Counted from the first letter of the stretch, positions 35,215-44,097 are shown. The stretch: DNA of 51,156 nt from Candidatus Scatosoma pullicola (GCA_018712725.1 DVGN01000014.1:1-51156); one strand, 5' to 3'. Translations and numbers: made by a program. The notes: generated by a model not told the origin, from the letters alone.

Positions 35215-35334
35215 AAAACATTCATCGGCTGAATACTTTGTCGCGCTGCGTTTTCCTCGGGTCATTTACGTCAAAGTAAACTCCCCGTCGGAAAGCCTCG
35301 CGCTTCGCGTCTCAGCCGCGACTGTTTTCCAAAC
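35209..35334 (+). repeat. Family A element A6
   Basis: 126 bases. The left arm GTTTGAAAAACATTC includes the eda TGA stop; the right arm ends GACTGTTTTCCAAAC. Inner arms CGGCTGA/TCAGCCG; tip TTTAC-6-GTAAA. It lies between eda and the kinase gene. Confidence 0.85.
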
Positions 35335-35364
35335 GGATTTTTTGACGGGAGGTTTTTGACGGAG

Positions 35365-36387
35365 ATGAAAAAGGTAGTGACGTTCGGGGAGCTGATGTTG
35401 CGTCTGGCGCCCGAGAATTATCTGCGGTTTGTGCAGAGCGACAGATTGGAGGCGACGTTCGGCGGAGCGGAGGCAAACGTGGCGGTGAGCCTTGCCAACT
35501 ACGGCGAAGAGGGGATGTTCGTGACCAAATTGCCGGCGCACGAAATCGGACAGGCGGCGGTGAACAGTCTGCGGAAGTACGGCGTGAACACGTCGGGGAT
35601 CGTCCGCGGCGGGGATCGGGTCGGCATCTATTATTGCGAAAAGGGAGCCAGCCAGCGCCCGAGCAAGGTCATCTACGACCGCGCGCATTCGGCGATCGCG
35701 GAGGCGAAGCGGGAGGAATTTGATTGGGCGAAGCTTCTGGACGGGGCGAGCTGGTTCCACTTTACGGGAATCACGCCGGCGCTGGGCGACGAGATCGCGG
35801 CGGCGTGCCTGGACGGGGCGAAAGAGGCGAAGAAGCGGGGGATTTTTGTCTCCTGCGATCTGAATTACCGCAAGAAACTCTGGAGCAAGCAGAAAGCGGG
35901 GGAAGTGATGGGGGAAATCTGCAAATATGTGGACTACTGCATCGCCAACGAAGAGGACGCGAAAGACGTGTTCGGAATCGAAGCGGAAGGCAGCGACATC
36001 ACGGGCGGAAAGCTCAACCGGGACGGTTATATATCGGTGGCGAAGAAACTGACGGAGAGATTCGGCTTTAAGGGAGTGGCGGTCACGCTGCGGGAGAGCA
36101 AGAGCGCGAACGACAACGACTGGTCGGGGATGCTGTACACGGGCGGAAAGGGATATTTTTCCAAAAAGTACAGTATGCACATCGTGGATCGGGTAGGCGG
36201 CGGAGACAGCTTCGGCGGCGGGCTTATCCATGCGCTGGTAAACGGGTACGAGCCGCAGCGCGCGATCGAATTCGCGGTGGCGGCGAGCTGCCTGAAACAC
36301 AGCATCGAAGGGGACTATAACATGGTGTCCCTTTCGGAAGTGGAAGCGCTGGCGGGCGGCGACGGCAGCGGCAGGGTGCAGCGCTGA
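35365..36387 (+). CDS. kdgK: 2-keto-3-deoxygluconate kinase
   Basis: 340 residues from the ATG at 35365; GGGAGG lies 12 bases before it, and a TTG nine bases upstream is a possible alternative start. PfkB-family sugar kinase: VTFGELMLRLAPENYLR at the start, TFGGAEANVAVSLANYG for substrate binding, CDLNYRKKLW, and RVGGGDSFGGGLIHAL with catalytic Asp281. It phosphorylates KDG, made by UxuA, to KDPG, the substrate of the aldolase gene just upstream. It is the last recognisable gene of the hexuronate set, and a terminator hairpin follows. Confidence 0.92.
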   Translation: MKKVVTFGELMLRLAPENYLRFVQSDRLEATFGGAEANVAVSLANYGEEGMFVTKLPAHEIGQAAVNSLRKYGVNTSGIVRGGDRVGIYYCEKGASQRPSKVIYDRAHSAIAEAKREEFDWAKLLDGASWFHFTGITPALGDEIAAACLDGAKEAKKRGIFVSCDLNYRKKLWSKQKAGEVMGEICKYVDYCIANEEDAKDVFGIEAEGSDITGGKLNRDGYISVAKKLTERFGFKGVAVTLRESKSANDNDWSGMLYTGGKGYFSKKYSMHIVDRVGGGDSFGGGLIHALVNGYEPQRAIEFAVAASCLKHSIEGDYNMVSLSEVEALAGGDGSGRVQR

Positions 36388-36442
36388 CAAGACCTGTAAG
36401 GGGCTGCACCCCATATAAAAGCAAAACCGGCAGAAAATTTTT

Positions 36443-36476
36443 CCGCCGCGGCTATTGCCGCGGCGGGATGTTTTCT
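36443..36476 (+). terminator. Terminator after the KDG kinase gene
   Basis: Perfect ten-base stem CCGCCGCGGC/GCCGCGGCGG with a TATT loop, then GATGTTTTCTT. Confidence 0.7.
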
Positions 36477-36551
36477 TGAAAAGAGGCTGCCAGGGATTTG
36501 ACGACGGCAAATTTCTGCCCTTCGGACGGCGGTGCAGCACCCTTTTTTTCA

Positions 36552-36803
36552 CGTCTCCCCTTTTGGAAAGGTGAGAGGTCACACGCCGACTTCCTGCCTT
36601 CCCTATGGAAAGGGGAGAGGTCATATGCCGACTTCCTGCCTCCCCTTATGGTAAGGGGAGGTGGCACCGGAGGGGATAAGAGAGTTTGAAAAATGAGATA
36701 GGCAGGGGAGAGATGACGGCAATTTTGAAGCAAATTGAAACCCGAACAGACAATCCCTCAGTCATGCTGCGCATGACAGCTCCCTTTGCACAAGGGAGCC
36801 ATG
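36552..36803. repeat. Family B (three arms) and family C
   Basis: B-type arms at about 36552-36580 and 36597-36620, a full family B at 36638-36680 and family C at about 36750-36803 (CAGTCATGCTGCGCATGACAG, a changed but still paired first hairpin). The 513-base gap 36388-36900 holds these, the terminator and the next promoter. Confidence 0.8.
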
Positions 36804-36831
36804 GCAGGGCGGATGCGGTGGCGCGGCGCGC

Positions 36832-36861
36832 TTGACAAAGGGCGGAATCCGGGTGTATAAT
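36832..36861 (+). promoter_or_regulatory. Promoter of the CoA-disulfide reductase gene
   Basis: TTGACA (36832-36837), 18 bases, TATAAT (36856-36861) with a TG before the -10. Confidence 0.75.
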
Positions 36862-36900
36862 AAAATAAAAAGCGGGATTTTTCCCAAAGGAGGAAAATAT

Positions 36901-38595
36901 ATGAAAGTCGTCATTGTCGGCGGCGTCGCGGGCGGCGCGACCGCGGCGGCGAGAATACGCCGTCTGGACGAGCGCGCGGAGATCGTCATGATCGAGCGTT
37001 CCGGGTACGTCTCTTATGCGAATTGCGGCCTGCCCTATTACATCGGCGGGGTCATAGAGGATTTCGGGGATCTGACTTTACAGACGCCCGAAAATTTCCG
37101 CGTGCGCTACCGCGTGGACGCGCGCGTCCGTCAGGAAGCGGAGGAAATCGATCTCGCCCGCAAAAGGGTGAAGATCCGCGACTTGCGCACGGGAAAAACG
37201 TACGAAGAGGGGTACGACAAACTCCTGCTTTCGCCGGGGGCGAAGCCGATCGTGCCCGCGATTCCCGGCATAGAGGGGGAGCGGCTGTTTACGCTGCGCA
37301 CCGTCGAAGACACCGTCGCGATCTCCGGGTTCGTGCGCCGGGAAAAGCCCCGTTCCGCCCTGTTGATCGGCGGCGGATTCATCGGCCTGGAAATGGCGGA
37401 AAATCTGCGCGGGCTGGGGCTGGAAGTGACGATCGCGCAGCGGTCGGGTCACCTCTTCGGGATTTTCGACGAAGACATGGTATGCGGCATTCACGCCGAA
37501 ATGCGCAGAAACGGCGTGCGCCTGCTCTTTCATGCCGACACCGCCCGTTTCGAGCGTTCGGGGGATAAAATCGCCGCCGTATTCAAGGACGGCACCCGCG
37601 CGGAGGCGGACATGGCGGTGCTGGCGATCGGCGTGACGCCGGACACCGCGCTCGCCGAAAGGGCGGGGCTGGCGCTGGGGACGCGGGGCGGAATCGCGGT
37701 GGATCCGCACATGCGCACTTCGGCGCCCGAGGTGTACGCCGTGGGCGACGCCGTGGAAGTGACCGATTTCGTCTCGGGCGCGCCCTCGCTCATCGCGCTT
37801 GCGGGGCCCGCCAACAAGCAGGGGCGGATCGCCGCCGACAACATCTGCGGTCTGGATTCCGAGTACAAGGGCACGCAGGGTTCGTCCGTCATCAAGCTGT
37901 TTTCCCTGACCGCCGCGGCGACGGGCATGACGGAAAAGCGCGCGAAGGGGGCGGGGCTCTCTTACGGCAAAGTCATCCTTTCGCCCGCGAATCACGCCTC
38001 CTATTATCCCGGCGCGCGCGCCATGACCGTCAAAGTGCTGTACGAGCGCCCCTCCCTGCGCATTCTCGGCGCGCAGATTCTGGGTTTCGAGGGGGTGGAC
38101 AAGCGGCTGGACGTGATCGGCACGGCGATGCGCTGCGGCGCGAAGGTCACCGATCTCAAAGACCTGGAACTCGCCTATGCGCCCCCGTACTCCTCTGCGA
38201 AAGATCCTGTCAACATGGTCGGATTCGTGGCGGAGAACGTCGAGACGGGGAAGATGTCGCAGTTTTTTGCGGAGGATGTCGCAGGGCTTCCGCGGGACGG
38301 CAGCGTCTGCCTTCTGGACGTGCGCACCCCCGGCGAATACGCCCGCGGCCACGCCGAAGGTTTTGTCAATATCCCCCTGGACGAACTGCGCGGACGGCTG
38401 CGGGAGGTCCCGGAGGACAGACCCGTTTATGTCATGTGCCAGTCGGGCATCCGCAGCTATCTCGCCTGCCGCATCCTGACGGAAAACGGCAGAACCTGTC
38501 TGAACTTTGCGGGCGGCTACCGCTTTTACGAGACTTACCGCCGGGAGACATGTCCCGCCCCCGGCGTCCTGCCCTGCGGCGCGGACGGGCGCTGA
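36901..38595 (+). CDS. CoA-disulfide reductase with C-terminal rhodanese domain
   Basis: 564 residues from the ATG at 36901 (AAAGGAGG upstream). Flavoprotein of the pyridine nucleotide-disulfide family: FAD motif VVIVGGVAGGATAAARIRR at the N-terminus, single active Cys42 in SYANCGLPYYIGG, NAD(P)H motif ALLIGGGFIGLEMAENL, and the second FAD segment VYAVGDAVEV. From about residue 470 a rhodanese domain follows with LLDVRTPGEYARGHAEG and Cys513 in MCQSGIRS. The CoADR-Rhod type reduces CoA disulfide or CoA persulfide with NAD(P)H and takes part in thiol balance and sulfur handling. It is monocistronic with its own promoter and terminator. Confidence 0.93.
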   Translation: MKVVIVGGVAGGATAAARIRRLDERAEIVMIERSGYVSYANCGLPYYIGGVIEDFGDLTLQTPENFRVRYRVDARVRQEAEEIDLARKRVKIRDLRTGKTYEEGYDKLLLSPGAKPIVPAIPGIEGERLFTLRTVEDTVAISGFVRREKPRSALLIGGGFIGLEMAENLRGLGLEVTIAQRSGHLFGIFDEDMVCGIHAEMRRNGVRLLFHADTARFERSGDKIAAVFKDGTRAEADMAVLAIGVTPDTALAERAGLALGTRGGIAVDPHMRTSAPEVYAVGDAVEVTDFVSGAPSLIALAGPANKQGRIAADNICGLDSEYKGTQGSSVIKLFSLTAAATGMTEKRAKGAGLSYGKVILSPANHASYYPGARAMTVKVLYERPSLRILGAQILGFEGVDKRLDVIGTAMRCGAKVTDLKDLELAYAPPYSSAKDPVNMVGFVAENVETGKMSQFFAEDVAGLPRDGSVCLLDVRTPGEYARGHAEGFVNIPLDELRGRLREVPEDRPVYVMCQSGIRSYLACRILTENGRTCLNFAGGYRFYETYRRETCPAPGVLPCGADGR

Positions 38596-38650
38596 AAACC
38601 CCGCCCCCGCGGTTTCCGTTCCGGGATATGGCGTTATAAAAGTAACATAG

Positions 38651-38716
38651 TTATACCGCTGTGAGGTATAAGTCTGAGTTCGGAAAGAAAGTGCGGTTTT
38701 TTCTACCGCGCTTTTT
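38651..38716 (+). terminator. Inverted repeat and terminator after the CoA-disulfide reductase gene
   Basis: TTATACC-7-GGTATAA at 38651-38671, then a stem AAAGTGCGGT (38688-38697) with ACCGCGCTTT (38705-38714) running into TTTTT. Confidence 0.7.
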
Positions 38717-38737
38717 CTTTTTGTCCGGCGCCTGCCC

Positions 38738-38782
38738 TTGACAATCCCTTTCGGGAGAGGTATAATAAATACACAGATGTGT
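38738..38782 (+). promoter_or_regulatory. Promoter and possible operator of the ABC-2 transporter operon
   Basis: TTGACA (38738-38743), 17 bases, TATAAT (38761-38766): full consensus. ACACAGATGTGT at 38771-38782 is a palindrome at the expected transcription start and may be the site of the TetR regulator encoded downstream. Confidence 0.7.
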
Positions 38783-38850
38783 AATAAGTCAAAAAACGGA
38801 TTTAATATACAAATCGAAAAAACGCATACGGCGGGCGGAAGGAGGCGGAT

Positions 38851-39786
38851 ATGAGCGTCATCGATGTGGAGCGGCTCACGAAGGACTATGGTTCGGGCAG
38901 AGGGGTGTTCGATGTTTCTTTCCGCATAGACAGAGGAGAGGTTTTCGGATTTTTGGGGCCGAACGGCGCGGGGAAATCGACCACGGTGCGCCATCTGATG
39001 GGCTTTTCCCGCCCGGACGGCGGCAGGACGTGTATTTTCGGAAAGGAATCCTTTTCGCATTATCCGGAAATCCTGAACAGAGTGGGATATATCCCGGGGG
39101 AAATCGCGCTGCCTGCGGGGCTGACGGGAAAGGAATTTCTGCGCATGATGCGGGATCTGCGCGGCGGTCGCAGCGGGGGCGGAGAAAGGCGGCTGAAATA
39201 TCTTCTGGAACTGTTCGAACTCGATCCTTCGGGGGATACCAAGCGGATGAGTTTGGGAGTCAAGCGCAAGCTGGCGATCGTGTCCGCATTCATGCACGAC
39301 CCCGAAGTGCTTATTCTCGACGAGCCGACGAGCGGTCTGGATCCCGTGATGCAGAACGTGTTTATCCGCTTTATCAAAGAGGAGAAAGCGAGGGGAAAAA
39401 CCATCCTTTTGTCCAGCCATATCTTTTCGGAAGTGGAGGCCACCTGCGACAGGATTACGATCATCCGCGACGGGCGGCTGATCTCCGAATTCTCTTCGGA
39501 AGAACTGAAACATTCCACCCATAAACTCTATGAGATCCGCTTCGCGGACAGGGGCGTCTGCGAGGGATTTCTTTCCCTGTGCGGAAGCAGTCCGCTGTAT
39601 CGGCTGCTGGCGTGCAGGCGGGAGGAGGGCGGGATTCTGGTCGCCACCGACGATCGGTATATCAACGAATTCGTGCGGTTGCTCTCTGCCTTTCCTCTGC
39701 GGGATTTCGGACATCTCCGCGAGACGCTGCAGGACTATTTCATGAGCTATTACAGGGAAGATATGGATTTTCGGATAAATTTGTGA
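38851..39786 (+). CDS. ABC-2-type transporter ATPase, first
   Basis: 311 residues, GGAAGGAGG upstream. ATP-binding motifs: GPNGAGKST at 36-44, a Q-loop region in GYIPGEIALPAGLTGKEF, signature MSLGVKRKLAIV (a variant of LSGGQ, as often in ABC-2 drug and lantibiotic exporters), Walker B VLILDEPTSGLD, and the H-loop LLSSHIF. The last 90 residues form a small C-terminal domain seen in CcmA-like ATPases. It heads a group of ATPase, ATPase, permease and TetR regulator, suggesting an efflux system with a heterodimeric motor. The substrate is unknown. Confidence 0.93.
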   Translation: MSVIDVERLTKDYGSGRGVFDVSFRIDRGEVFGFLGPNGAGKSTTVRHLMGFSRPDGGRTCIFGKESFSHYPEILNRVGYIPGEIALPAGLTGKEFLRMMRDLRGGRSGGGERRLKYLLELFELDPSGDTKRMSLGVKRKLAIVSAFMHDPEVLILDEPTSGLDPVMQNVFIRFIKEEKARGKTILLSSHIFSEVEATCDRITIIRDGRLISEFSSEELKHSTHKLYEIRFADRGVCEGFLSLCGSSPLYRLLACRREEGGILVATDDRYINEFVRLLSAFPLRDFGHLRETLQDYFMSYYREDMDFRINL

Positions 39787-39853
39787 GGGACAGGGTTTTG
39801 ATGAACGCGATTTTTAGGCCAGAGGAACGGAAGAGACGGAAAAGGAGGGGCGT

Positions 39854-40780
39854 ATGGCAAAAGCGGCAATTCGGCTGAGAGAACTGACCAAAGATTACGG
39901 AGAAGGAAGGGGCATTTTCGGCGTGAATCTCGACGTGCGGGAGGGGGAGATGCTCGGTTTCGTCGGCACGAACGGAAGCGGCAAGACGACTTCCATCCGC
40001 CTGATCATGGGCTTTCTGCGCCCGACTTCGGGAGAGGCGTTCGTGAAGGGGATGGAAACGTGGTCGCATGCGAGCGAGATAGCCCGCTATATCGGCTATG
40101 TCCCCGGAGAGATCTCGTTTCCCGATCTGCCGACGGGCACGTCGTTTTTGAGAAGTCAGGCGGAATTTCTCGGCGTGAAAGACAGACGGTACGCGGCGTC
40201 TTTGGTGGAACGGCTGCAACTGGATACGTCCGCTCCCTTAAAGCGTATGAGCAAGGGAATGAAACAAAAGACCGCCATCGTCGCCGCGCTGATGGCGGAT
40301 CCGCCCATACTTGTCCTCGACGAGCCGACGACGGGGTTAGATCCCCTCATGCGGGAGTCGTTTGTTTCCCTCATCGAAGAGGAACACGCGCGGGGCAAAA
40401 CGGTGTTCATGAGCGGGCATATGTTTGAGGAAATGGAGGACACCTGCGATCGGGTGGCGATGATCCGGAACGGGCGGATCGTGGATGTGGCGGAGATGTC
40501 CGCCGTGCTGAACAGACCCGTCCGGCAGTTTAAAATAGAGTTTCTCGTCCGTGAGGACTGGCTTGCCTTCCGGAACTGCGGTTTTCGGATCGTGCGCGAA
40601 CAGCCGCAGTACTTTCAGGCGACCGCAGAGGTGGAAAAAGCGGACATAAACCGCCTGATGTATGTGCTGGCGCATCTGCGGATCAAGTTTGTTTCCGAAG
40701 TGCGGCATACGCTGGAAAGACATTTCAAGGAAATTCTGGAGTCGGAAAAGGCGAAAAAGGAGGACGGACATGTTCAGTAA
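39854..40780 (+). CDS. ABC-2-type transporter ATPase, second
   Basis: 308 residues, AAAAGGAGG upstream. Motifs: GTNGSGKTT at 38-46, GYVPGEISFPDLPTGTSFL, signature MSKGMKQKTAIVAALM, Walker B ILVLDEPTTGLD, H-loop MSGHMFEEM. It is clearly related to the gene before it, as the shared GYxPGEI motif and the C-terminal domain show, so the pair probably arose by duplication. Both ATPases have intact Walker and switch motifs. Its end overlaps the permease start by 11 bases, so the permease is translationally coupled. Confidence 0.93.
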   Translation: MAKAAIRLRELTKDYGEGRGIFGVNLDVREGEMLGFVGTNGSGKTTSIRLIMGFLRPTSGEAFVKGMETWSHASEIARYIGYVPGEISFPDLPTGTSFLRSQAEFLGVKDRRYAASLVERLQLDTSAPLKRMSKGMKQKTAIVAALMADPPILVLDEPTTGLDPLMRESFVSLIEEEHARGKTVFMSGHMFEEMEDTCDRVAMIRNGRIVDVAEMSAVLNRPVRQFKIEFLVREDWLAFRNCGFRIVREQPQYFQATAEVEKADINRLMYVLAHLRIKFVSEVRHTLERHFKEILESEKAKKEDGHVQ

Positions 40781-42470
40781 ACCGCTTTTCAAGCAGTCCT
40801 GCAAAGCGAACGGTCTGATGTGGGCGATCGTTACGATCGCAACTTGTTTTATGCTCGCCTGCGTCATGATGGTCGTGGGCGGCGGCGATCTTGCCGCAGT
40901 CAAGGTCTCGGTGACGGATACCATCATCAAAGGGGAGGTCACTTCCCGGCTGCAGACGCGCGCCATCGGCAATTATCTCGTCGCGGAAAACGCTTTGGAG
41001 CACTTTGACGGGACGATTCTCGAACTTTCGGGCAAAGAGGAGTATTCCGTGCCCGAAACGGAGGAGGTCCTCGCGTATCTCGCCGCTTACAACGCTGCCG
41101 TTTCCGCCGGAAAGACGCCGGAGGAAGCGCTTGCCGCCGCCGATTCCGTGACGGACAAAGTCGCCGTCAGAGCCTGCTGCGCGGTTCTGCTTGCGGGCGG
41201 AACGCAGGAAGAGGCTTACGCCGCGGCGGCTCAGGCGATCTATTCGTCCGTCTACGGCGGCGCGGTGGCGGAAATGCGGGATTATGCCGCTTCGCTCGCG
41301 GAAGAAAAGGGATACGCCGAAGGCTCTGCCGAGACGCTGGAACTGCAGGGGGCGATCTTTTATGTGCTCAACCCGATGACGGGGGAGGACGAATACATGT
41401 TCGACGATTTCTACACTGCGCTCGGCGAAGAACCGCCCAGATACGACGTGGCGGGGATTCTCACGTCGTCCGAAGAGGATCGCGCCGATTATCGGCAGGA
41501 GTATGCCGCCGAAAACGCCGCGGTGTTCATTGCGGGCAATATGGTGGGGGAGGAGAACATTTCCATGATTCTCGCGGCGCTGAAAGATTACGGCGTCACG
41601 GCGGAACAGTATGCGGAATTCGGGTTTGCCGACTATGCCGAAGTCAAGGAAATTTCCGTCTTTGCCCTCGTCGATTTCCGCGCCAATTATGCCTATCGTC
41701 TCGAACACATGCAGGACGGGGAGACGGAAGAGAGCATTGCCGGGGAGGTGACGGCGGGCGTCGCCGAAAGCCTTTTGGCAAGTCTGCCCGAAGGGGTGGC
41801 GGACGCGCTGGCGGAGATCGGACAGATGGATTTGTACGGCTCGCTGGTCGGTTCCATCTTCTATAAAATGGCGGGGCTGCTGCTGCCCGTCGTCTATCTC
41901 ATCATGACGGCAAATTCGCTGATCGCGGGGCAGGTGGACAGCGGTTCGATGGCATACGTCCTGTCCACGTCCGTGAAGAGAAATACCGTCGTGTTCACAC
42001 AGGCGATGTTTCTCGTACTCTCCCTTTTCGCGATGTTTTTCTGCACTTCCGTCACTTCTCTCGTCTGCTTTTCTCTCGCCGAGGCGGACACCGGACTGAC
42101 GTACGGCAAACTGCTGCTGATGAATCTCGGCGCTTTCCTCGTGTCGTTTGCGATGAGCGGCATCTGTTTTTTCACTTCCTGTCAGTTCAATCGCAGCAAA
42201 TATTCGATGGGGATAGGCGGCGGCATCAATATGTTCTTTCTCGTCGCTTCCATGCTGGGGTTGTTCGGTTCCTCCGTCATGCCTTCCATCATGCGCATGG
42301 ATGCGCTGAACGGATTCAATTACATCACCATCATTTCGCTGTTCGACGAGGTTTCCGTCCTCGCTGGCGGAACGGCGTATCTGTGGAAGATGGCGGTCCT
42401 TGTGGCGGTCGGCTTGATCTTTTACATCGCGGGAAGCATACGTTTCCGCAAAAAGGATTTGCCCCTTTGA
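40770..42470 (+). CDS. ABC-2-type permease with large extracytoplasmic domain
   Basis: 566 residues from the ATG at 40770 (AAAAAGGAGG upstream). One span at about 16-38, then a soluble segment of about 330 residues to about 370, then five or so spans: LLLPVVYLIMTANSLIAGQVD, VFTQAMFLVLSLFAMFFCTS, LLLMNLGAFLVSFAMSGIC, GGGINMFFLVASMLGLFGSS and LVAVGLIFYIAGSI. The SLIAGQVDSGSMAYVLSTSVKR and RKKDLPL segments are typical ABC-2/Nat-type ends. The outer segment is alanine-rich and helical (EEALAAADSVTDKVAVRA, EEAYAAAAQAIYSS). It is the only membrane part in this operon, served by the two ATPases. An export or immunity role is inference. Confidence 0.85.
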   Translation: MFSKPLFKQSCKANGLMWAIVTIATCFMLACVMMVVGGGDLAAVKVSVTDTIIKGEVTSRLQTRAIGNYLVAENALEHFDGTILELSGKEEYSVPETEEVLAYLAAYNAAVSAGKTPEEALAAADSVTDKVAVRACCAVLLAGGTQEEAYAAAAQAIYSSVYGGAVAEMRDYAASLAEEKGYAEGSAETLELQGAIFYVLNPMTGEDEYMFDDFYTALGEEPPRYDVAGILTSSEEDRADYRQEYAAENAAVFIAGNMVGEENISMILAALKDYGVTAEQYAEFGFADYAEVKEISVFALVDFRANYAYRLEHMQDGETEESIAGEVTAGVAESLLASLPEGVADALAEIGQMDLYGSLVGSIFYKMAGLLLPVVYLIMTANSLIAGQVDSGSMAYVLSTSVKRNTVVFTQAMFLVLSLFAMFFCTSVTSLVCFSLAEADTGLTYGKLLLMNLGAFLVSFAMSGICFFTSCQFNRSKYSMGIGGGINMFFLVASMLGLFGSSVMPSIMRMDALNGFNYITIISLFDEVSVLAGGTAYLWKMAVLVAVGLIFYIAGSIRFRKKDLPL

Positions 42471-42480
42471 ATCCTCCTTG

Positions 42481-42503
42481 AAGGGCGCAGGCGCCTTTTT
42501 CGG
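42481..42503 (+). terminator. Weak terminator after the permease gene
   Basis: AAGGGCGC and GCGCCTT pair with one bulged G, followed by TTTTTCGG. The 221-base gap before the TetR gene has no repeat or gene. Confidence 0.4.
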
Positions 42504-42691
42504 TTTTTTCGAAAAAATGGATAGGGCAGGGTTTTGACGAACGGAACCGGGCGTCGGTTTGTCTGCGGGGCGTTCCGCCAAAAAGCGTACGTTCTGCCTT
42601 TCGCGTTTGCGCGTGCCGGCGCCGGCGTGCACGCCAGGGAACGCAGTCGTCATTCGAAACGGGATATCGTGACGGGAGGTCATAGTCGTAT

Positions 42692-43342
42692 ATGAAGAGG
42701 AAGGAAGAAAACGGTCCGGAGAAAAAAACCGACCGCCGTGTCTTAAAGACCAAGCGGGCGATACGCAACGCGTTTGCGACGCTGCTGTCCGAAAAAGATC
42801 TGAACGCGATCACGATCAAGGACATTTCGGACGTGGCGGACATCAACCGCAAGACGGTATATAACTATTATGCGGGTATCCATGAGATTCTGGACGAGAT
42901 AGAAAACGAGATCATATCCGTATTCGAGAGGGTCATCCGCAATATCGATCTGGGAAAGAGCTTTGAAAATCCCCGTCTGATTTTTGAGTCGCTGAACGAG
43001 ATCATCGACAGCGACATGGAGTTTTACAGTCGTTTCATGAAGATAGACGCCAATTCGCACCTCGTCCGCAAGATCGTTTCTTCCCTGAAAACGAAGGTGC
43101 GGGAGACGCTCGCGGAACAGCTTCCCGCAGCGGAGGACAGGAGCGGGCTCGCCGCCGATTTCATCACCTCCGGAATGGTGTCCGCTTATCAGTGTTGGTT
43201 CAATTCCCGAAATCGCCGGCCTTTGTCCGAGTTTTCCCGGGACGTGGGGGCGCTGGTGTTTTACGGCATCAGCGGATTGCTGAACGAAAACGGGACGTCG
43301 GAGAGAAAACCCCCTTTCGCGGTTGACTTTTCGGGGAGATAG
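42692..43342 (+). CDS. TetR/AcrR-family regulator
   Basis: 216 residues, start with GGGAGG upstream at about 42675. The N-terminal helix-turn-helix is clear: RRVLKTKRAIRNAFATLLSEKD, then ITIKDISDVADINRKTVYNYYAG. The C-terminal ligand-binding half contains EFYSRFMKID and a last amphipathic segment (FITSGMVSAYQCWFNSRNRRPLSEF) typical of the DhaS-like subgroup. It follows the ABC-2 operon, so it probably represses it from ACACAGATGTGT in front of 38851. Its 3' end carries the promoter of the next gene. Confidence 0.9.
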   Translation: MKRKEENGPEKKTDRRVLKTKRAIRNAFATLLSEKDLNAITIKDISDVADINRKTVYNYYAGIHEILDEIENEIISVFERVIRNIDLGKSFENPRLIFESLNEIIDSDMEFYSRFMKIDANSHLVRKIVSSLKTKVRETLAEQLPAAEDRSGLAADFITSGMVSAYQCWFNSRNRRPLSEFSRDVGALVFYGISGLLNENGTSERKPPFAVDFSGR

Positions 43343-43351
43343 TGATAAAAT
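43323..43351 (+). promoter_or_regulatory. Promoter of the glycerophosphodiesterase gene
   Basis: TTGACT (43323-43328), 17 bases, TAAAAT (43346-43351), lying over the end of the TetR gene. Confidence 0.5.
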
Positions 43352-43377
43352 ATCTTCGGAAACAGGAGGTCAGGAAA

Positions 43378-44094
43378 ATGAATACCACAGCGATCGATAA
43401 GAAGGGCTGTCGCCTCGTCGCCCATCGCGGCGTTTCGGGGCTGGAAAAGGAAAATACCTGCGCGGCGTTCGTCGCGGCGGGCGTGAAGAGCTATTTCGGC
43501 ATCGAGACGGACGTCCACGTCACCGCAGACGGCAAATACATCGTCGTGCACGACGACGATCTCAGGCGGGTGGCAGGCGTCGATTTACAGGTGGAAAAGA
43601 CGGATTTTGATACTCTCATACGCGTGCCGCTGCCAGACACGGACGGGACTCCCCGCTCCGATCTCCGTCTGCCTTCTTTGAACGATTATATTTCGATCTG
43701 CCGCAAGTACGAAAAGACGGCGGTGCTCGAATTGAAAAACCGCATGCCGCGCGGACACGTCGCGGGGATCGCCGCGGTCGTCAAAGACATGGGGTGGCTG
43801 GACAGGACGATTTTCATTTCGTTCAGCGGGGAAAATCTCGTCGACCTGCGGGAACTGTACCCGGAGGCGGAGATCGAATTTCTCACCTGTGAGGCGAGCG
43901 AAGAGAATTTCCGCTTTATGGAAAAGTACCGTTTCGGCGCCGACCTTTGCGGATCCTGCGTCACGCCCGGATACGTCGCCCGGCTGCACGCCGCGGGGCT
44001 GAAAGTCAACTGCTGGACCATCGACCGCCCGGAGGACGCGGAAAAGCTGATCGGGGCGGGGGTGGATTATATAACCACCAACATCCTCGAATAA
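43378..44094 (+). CDS. Glycerophosphodiester phosphodiesterase
   Basis: 238 residues from the ATG at 43378 (CAGGAGG upstream); a GTG 36 bases upstream overlaps the TetR stop and has no site. GDPD-family residues: His16 in AHRGVSGLEKENT, Glu43, Asp45 and His47 in GIETDVHVTADGKYIVVHDDDL, then VLELKNR and, near the end, VNCWTIDRPEDAEKLIGAGVDYITTN. It splits glycerophosphodiesters from lipid headgroups to glycerol 3-phosphate and an alcohol, in UgpQ style without a signal peptide, so it is cytoplasmic. No glycerol 3-phosphate transporter is near. A family A element follows three bases after its stop. Confidence 0.93.
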   Translation: MNTTAIDKKGCRLVAHRGVSGLEKENTCAAFVAAGVKSYFGIETDVHVTADGKYIVVHDDDLRRVAGVDLQVEKTDFDTLIRVPLPDTDGTPRSDLRLPSLNDYISICRKYEKTAVLELKNRMPRGHVAGIAAVVKDMGWLDRTIFISFSGENLVDLRELYPEAEIEFLTCEASEENFRFMEKYRFGADLCGSCVTPGYVARLHAAGLKVNCWTIDRPEDAEKLIGAGVDYITTNILE

Positions 44095-44097
44095 CGT

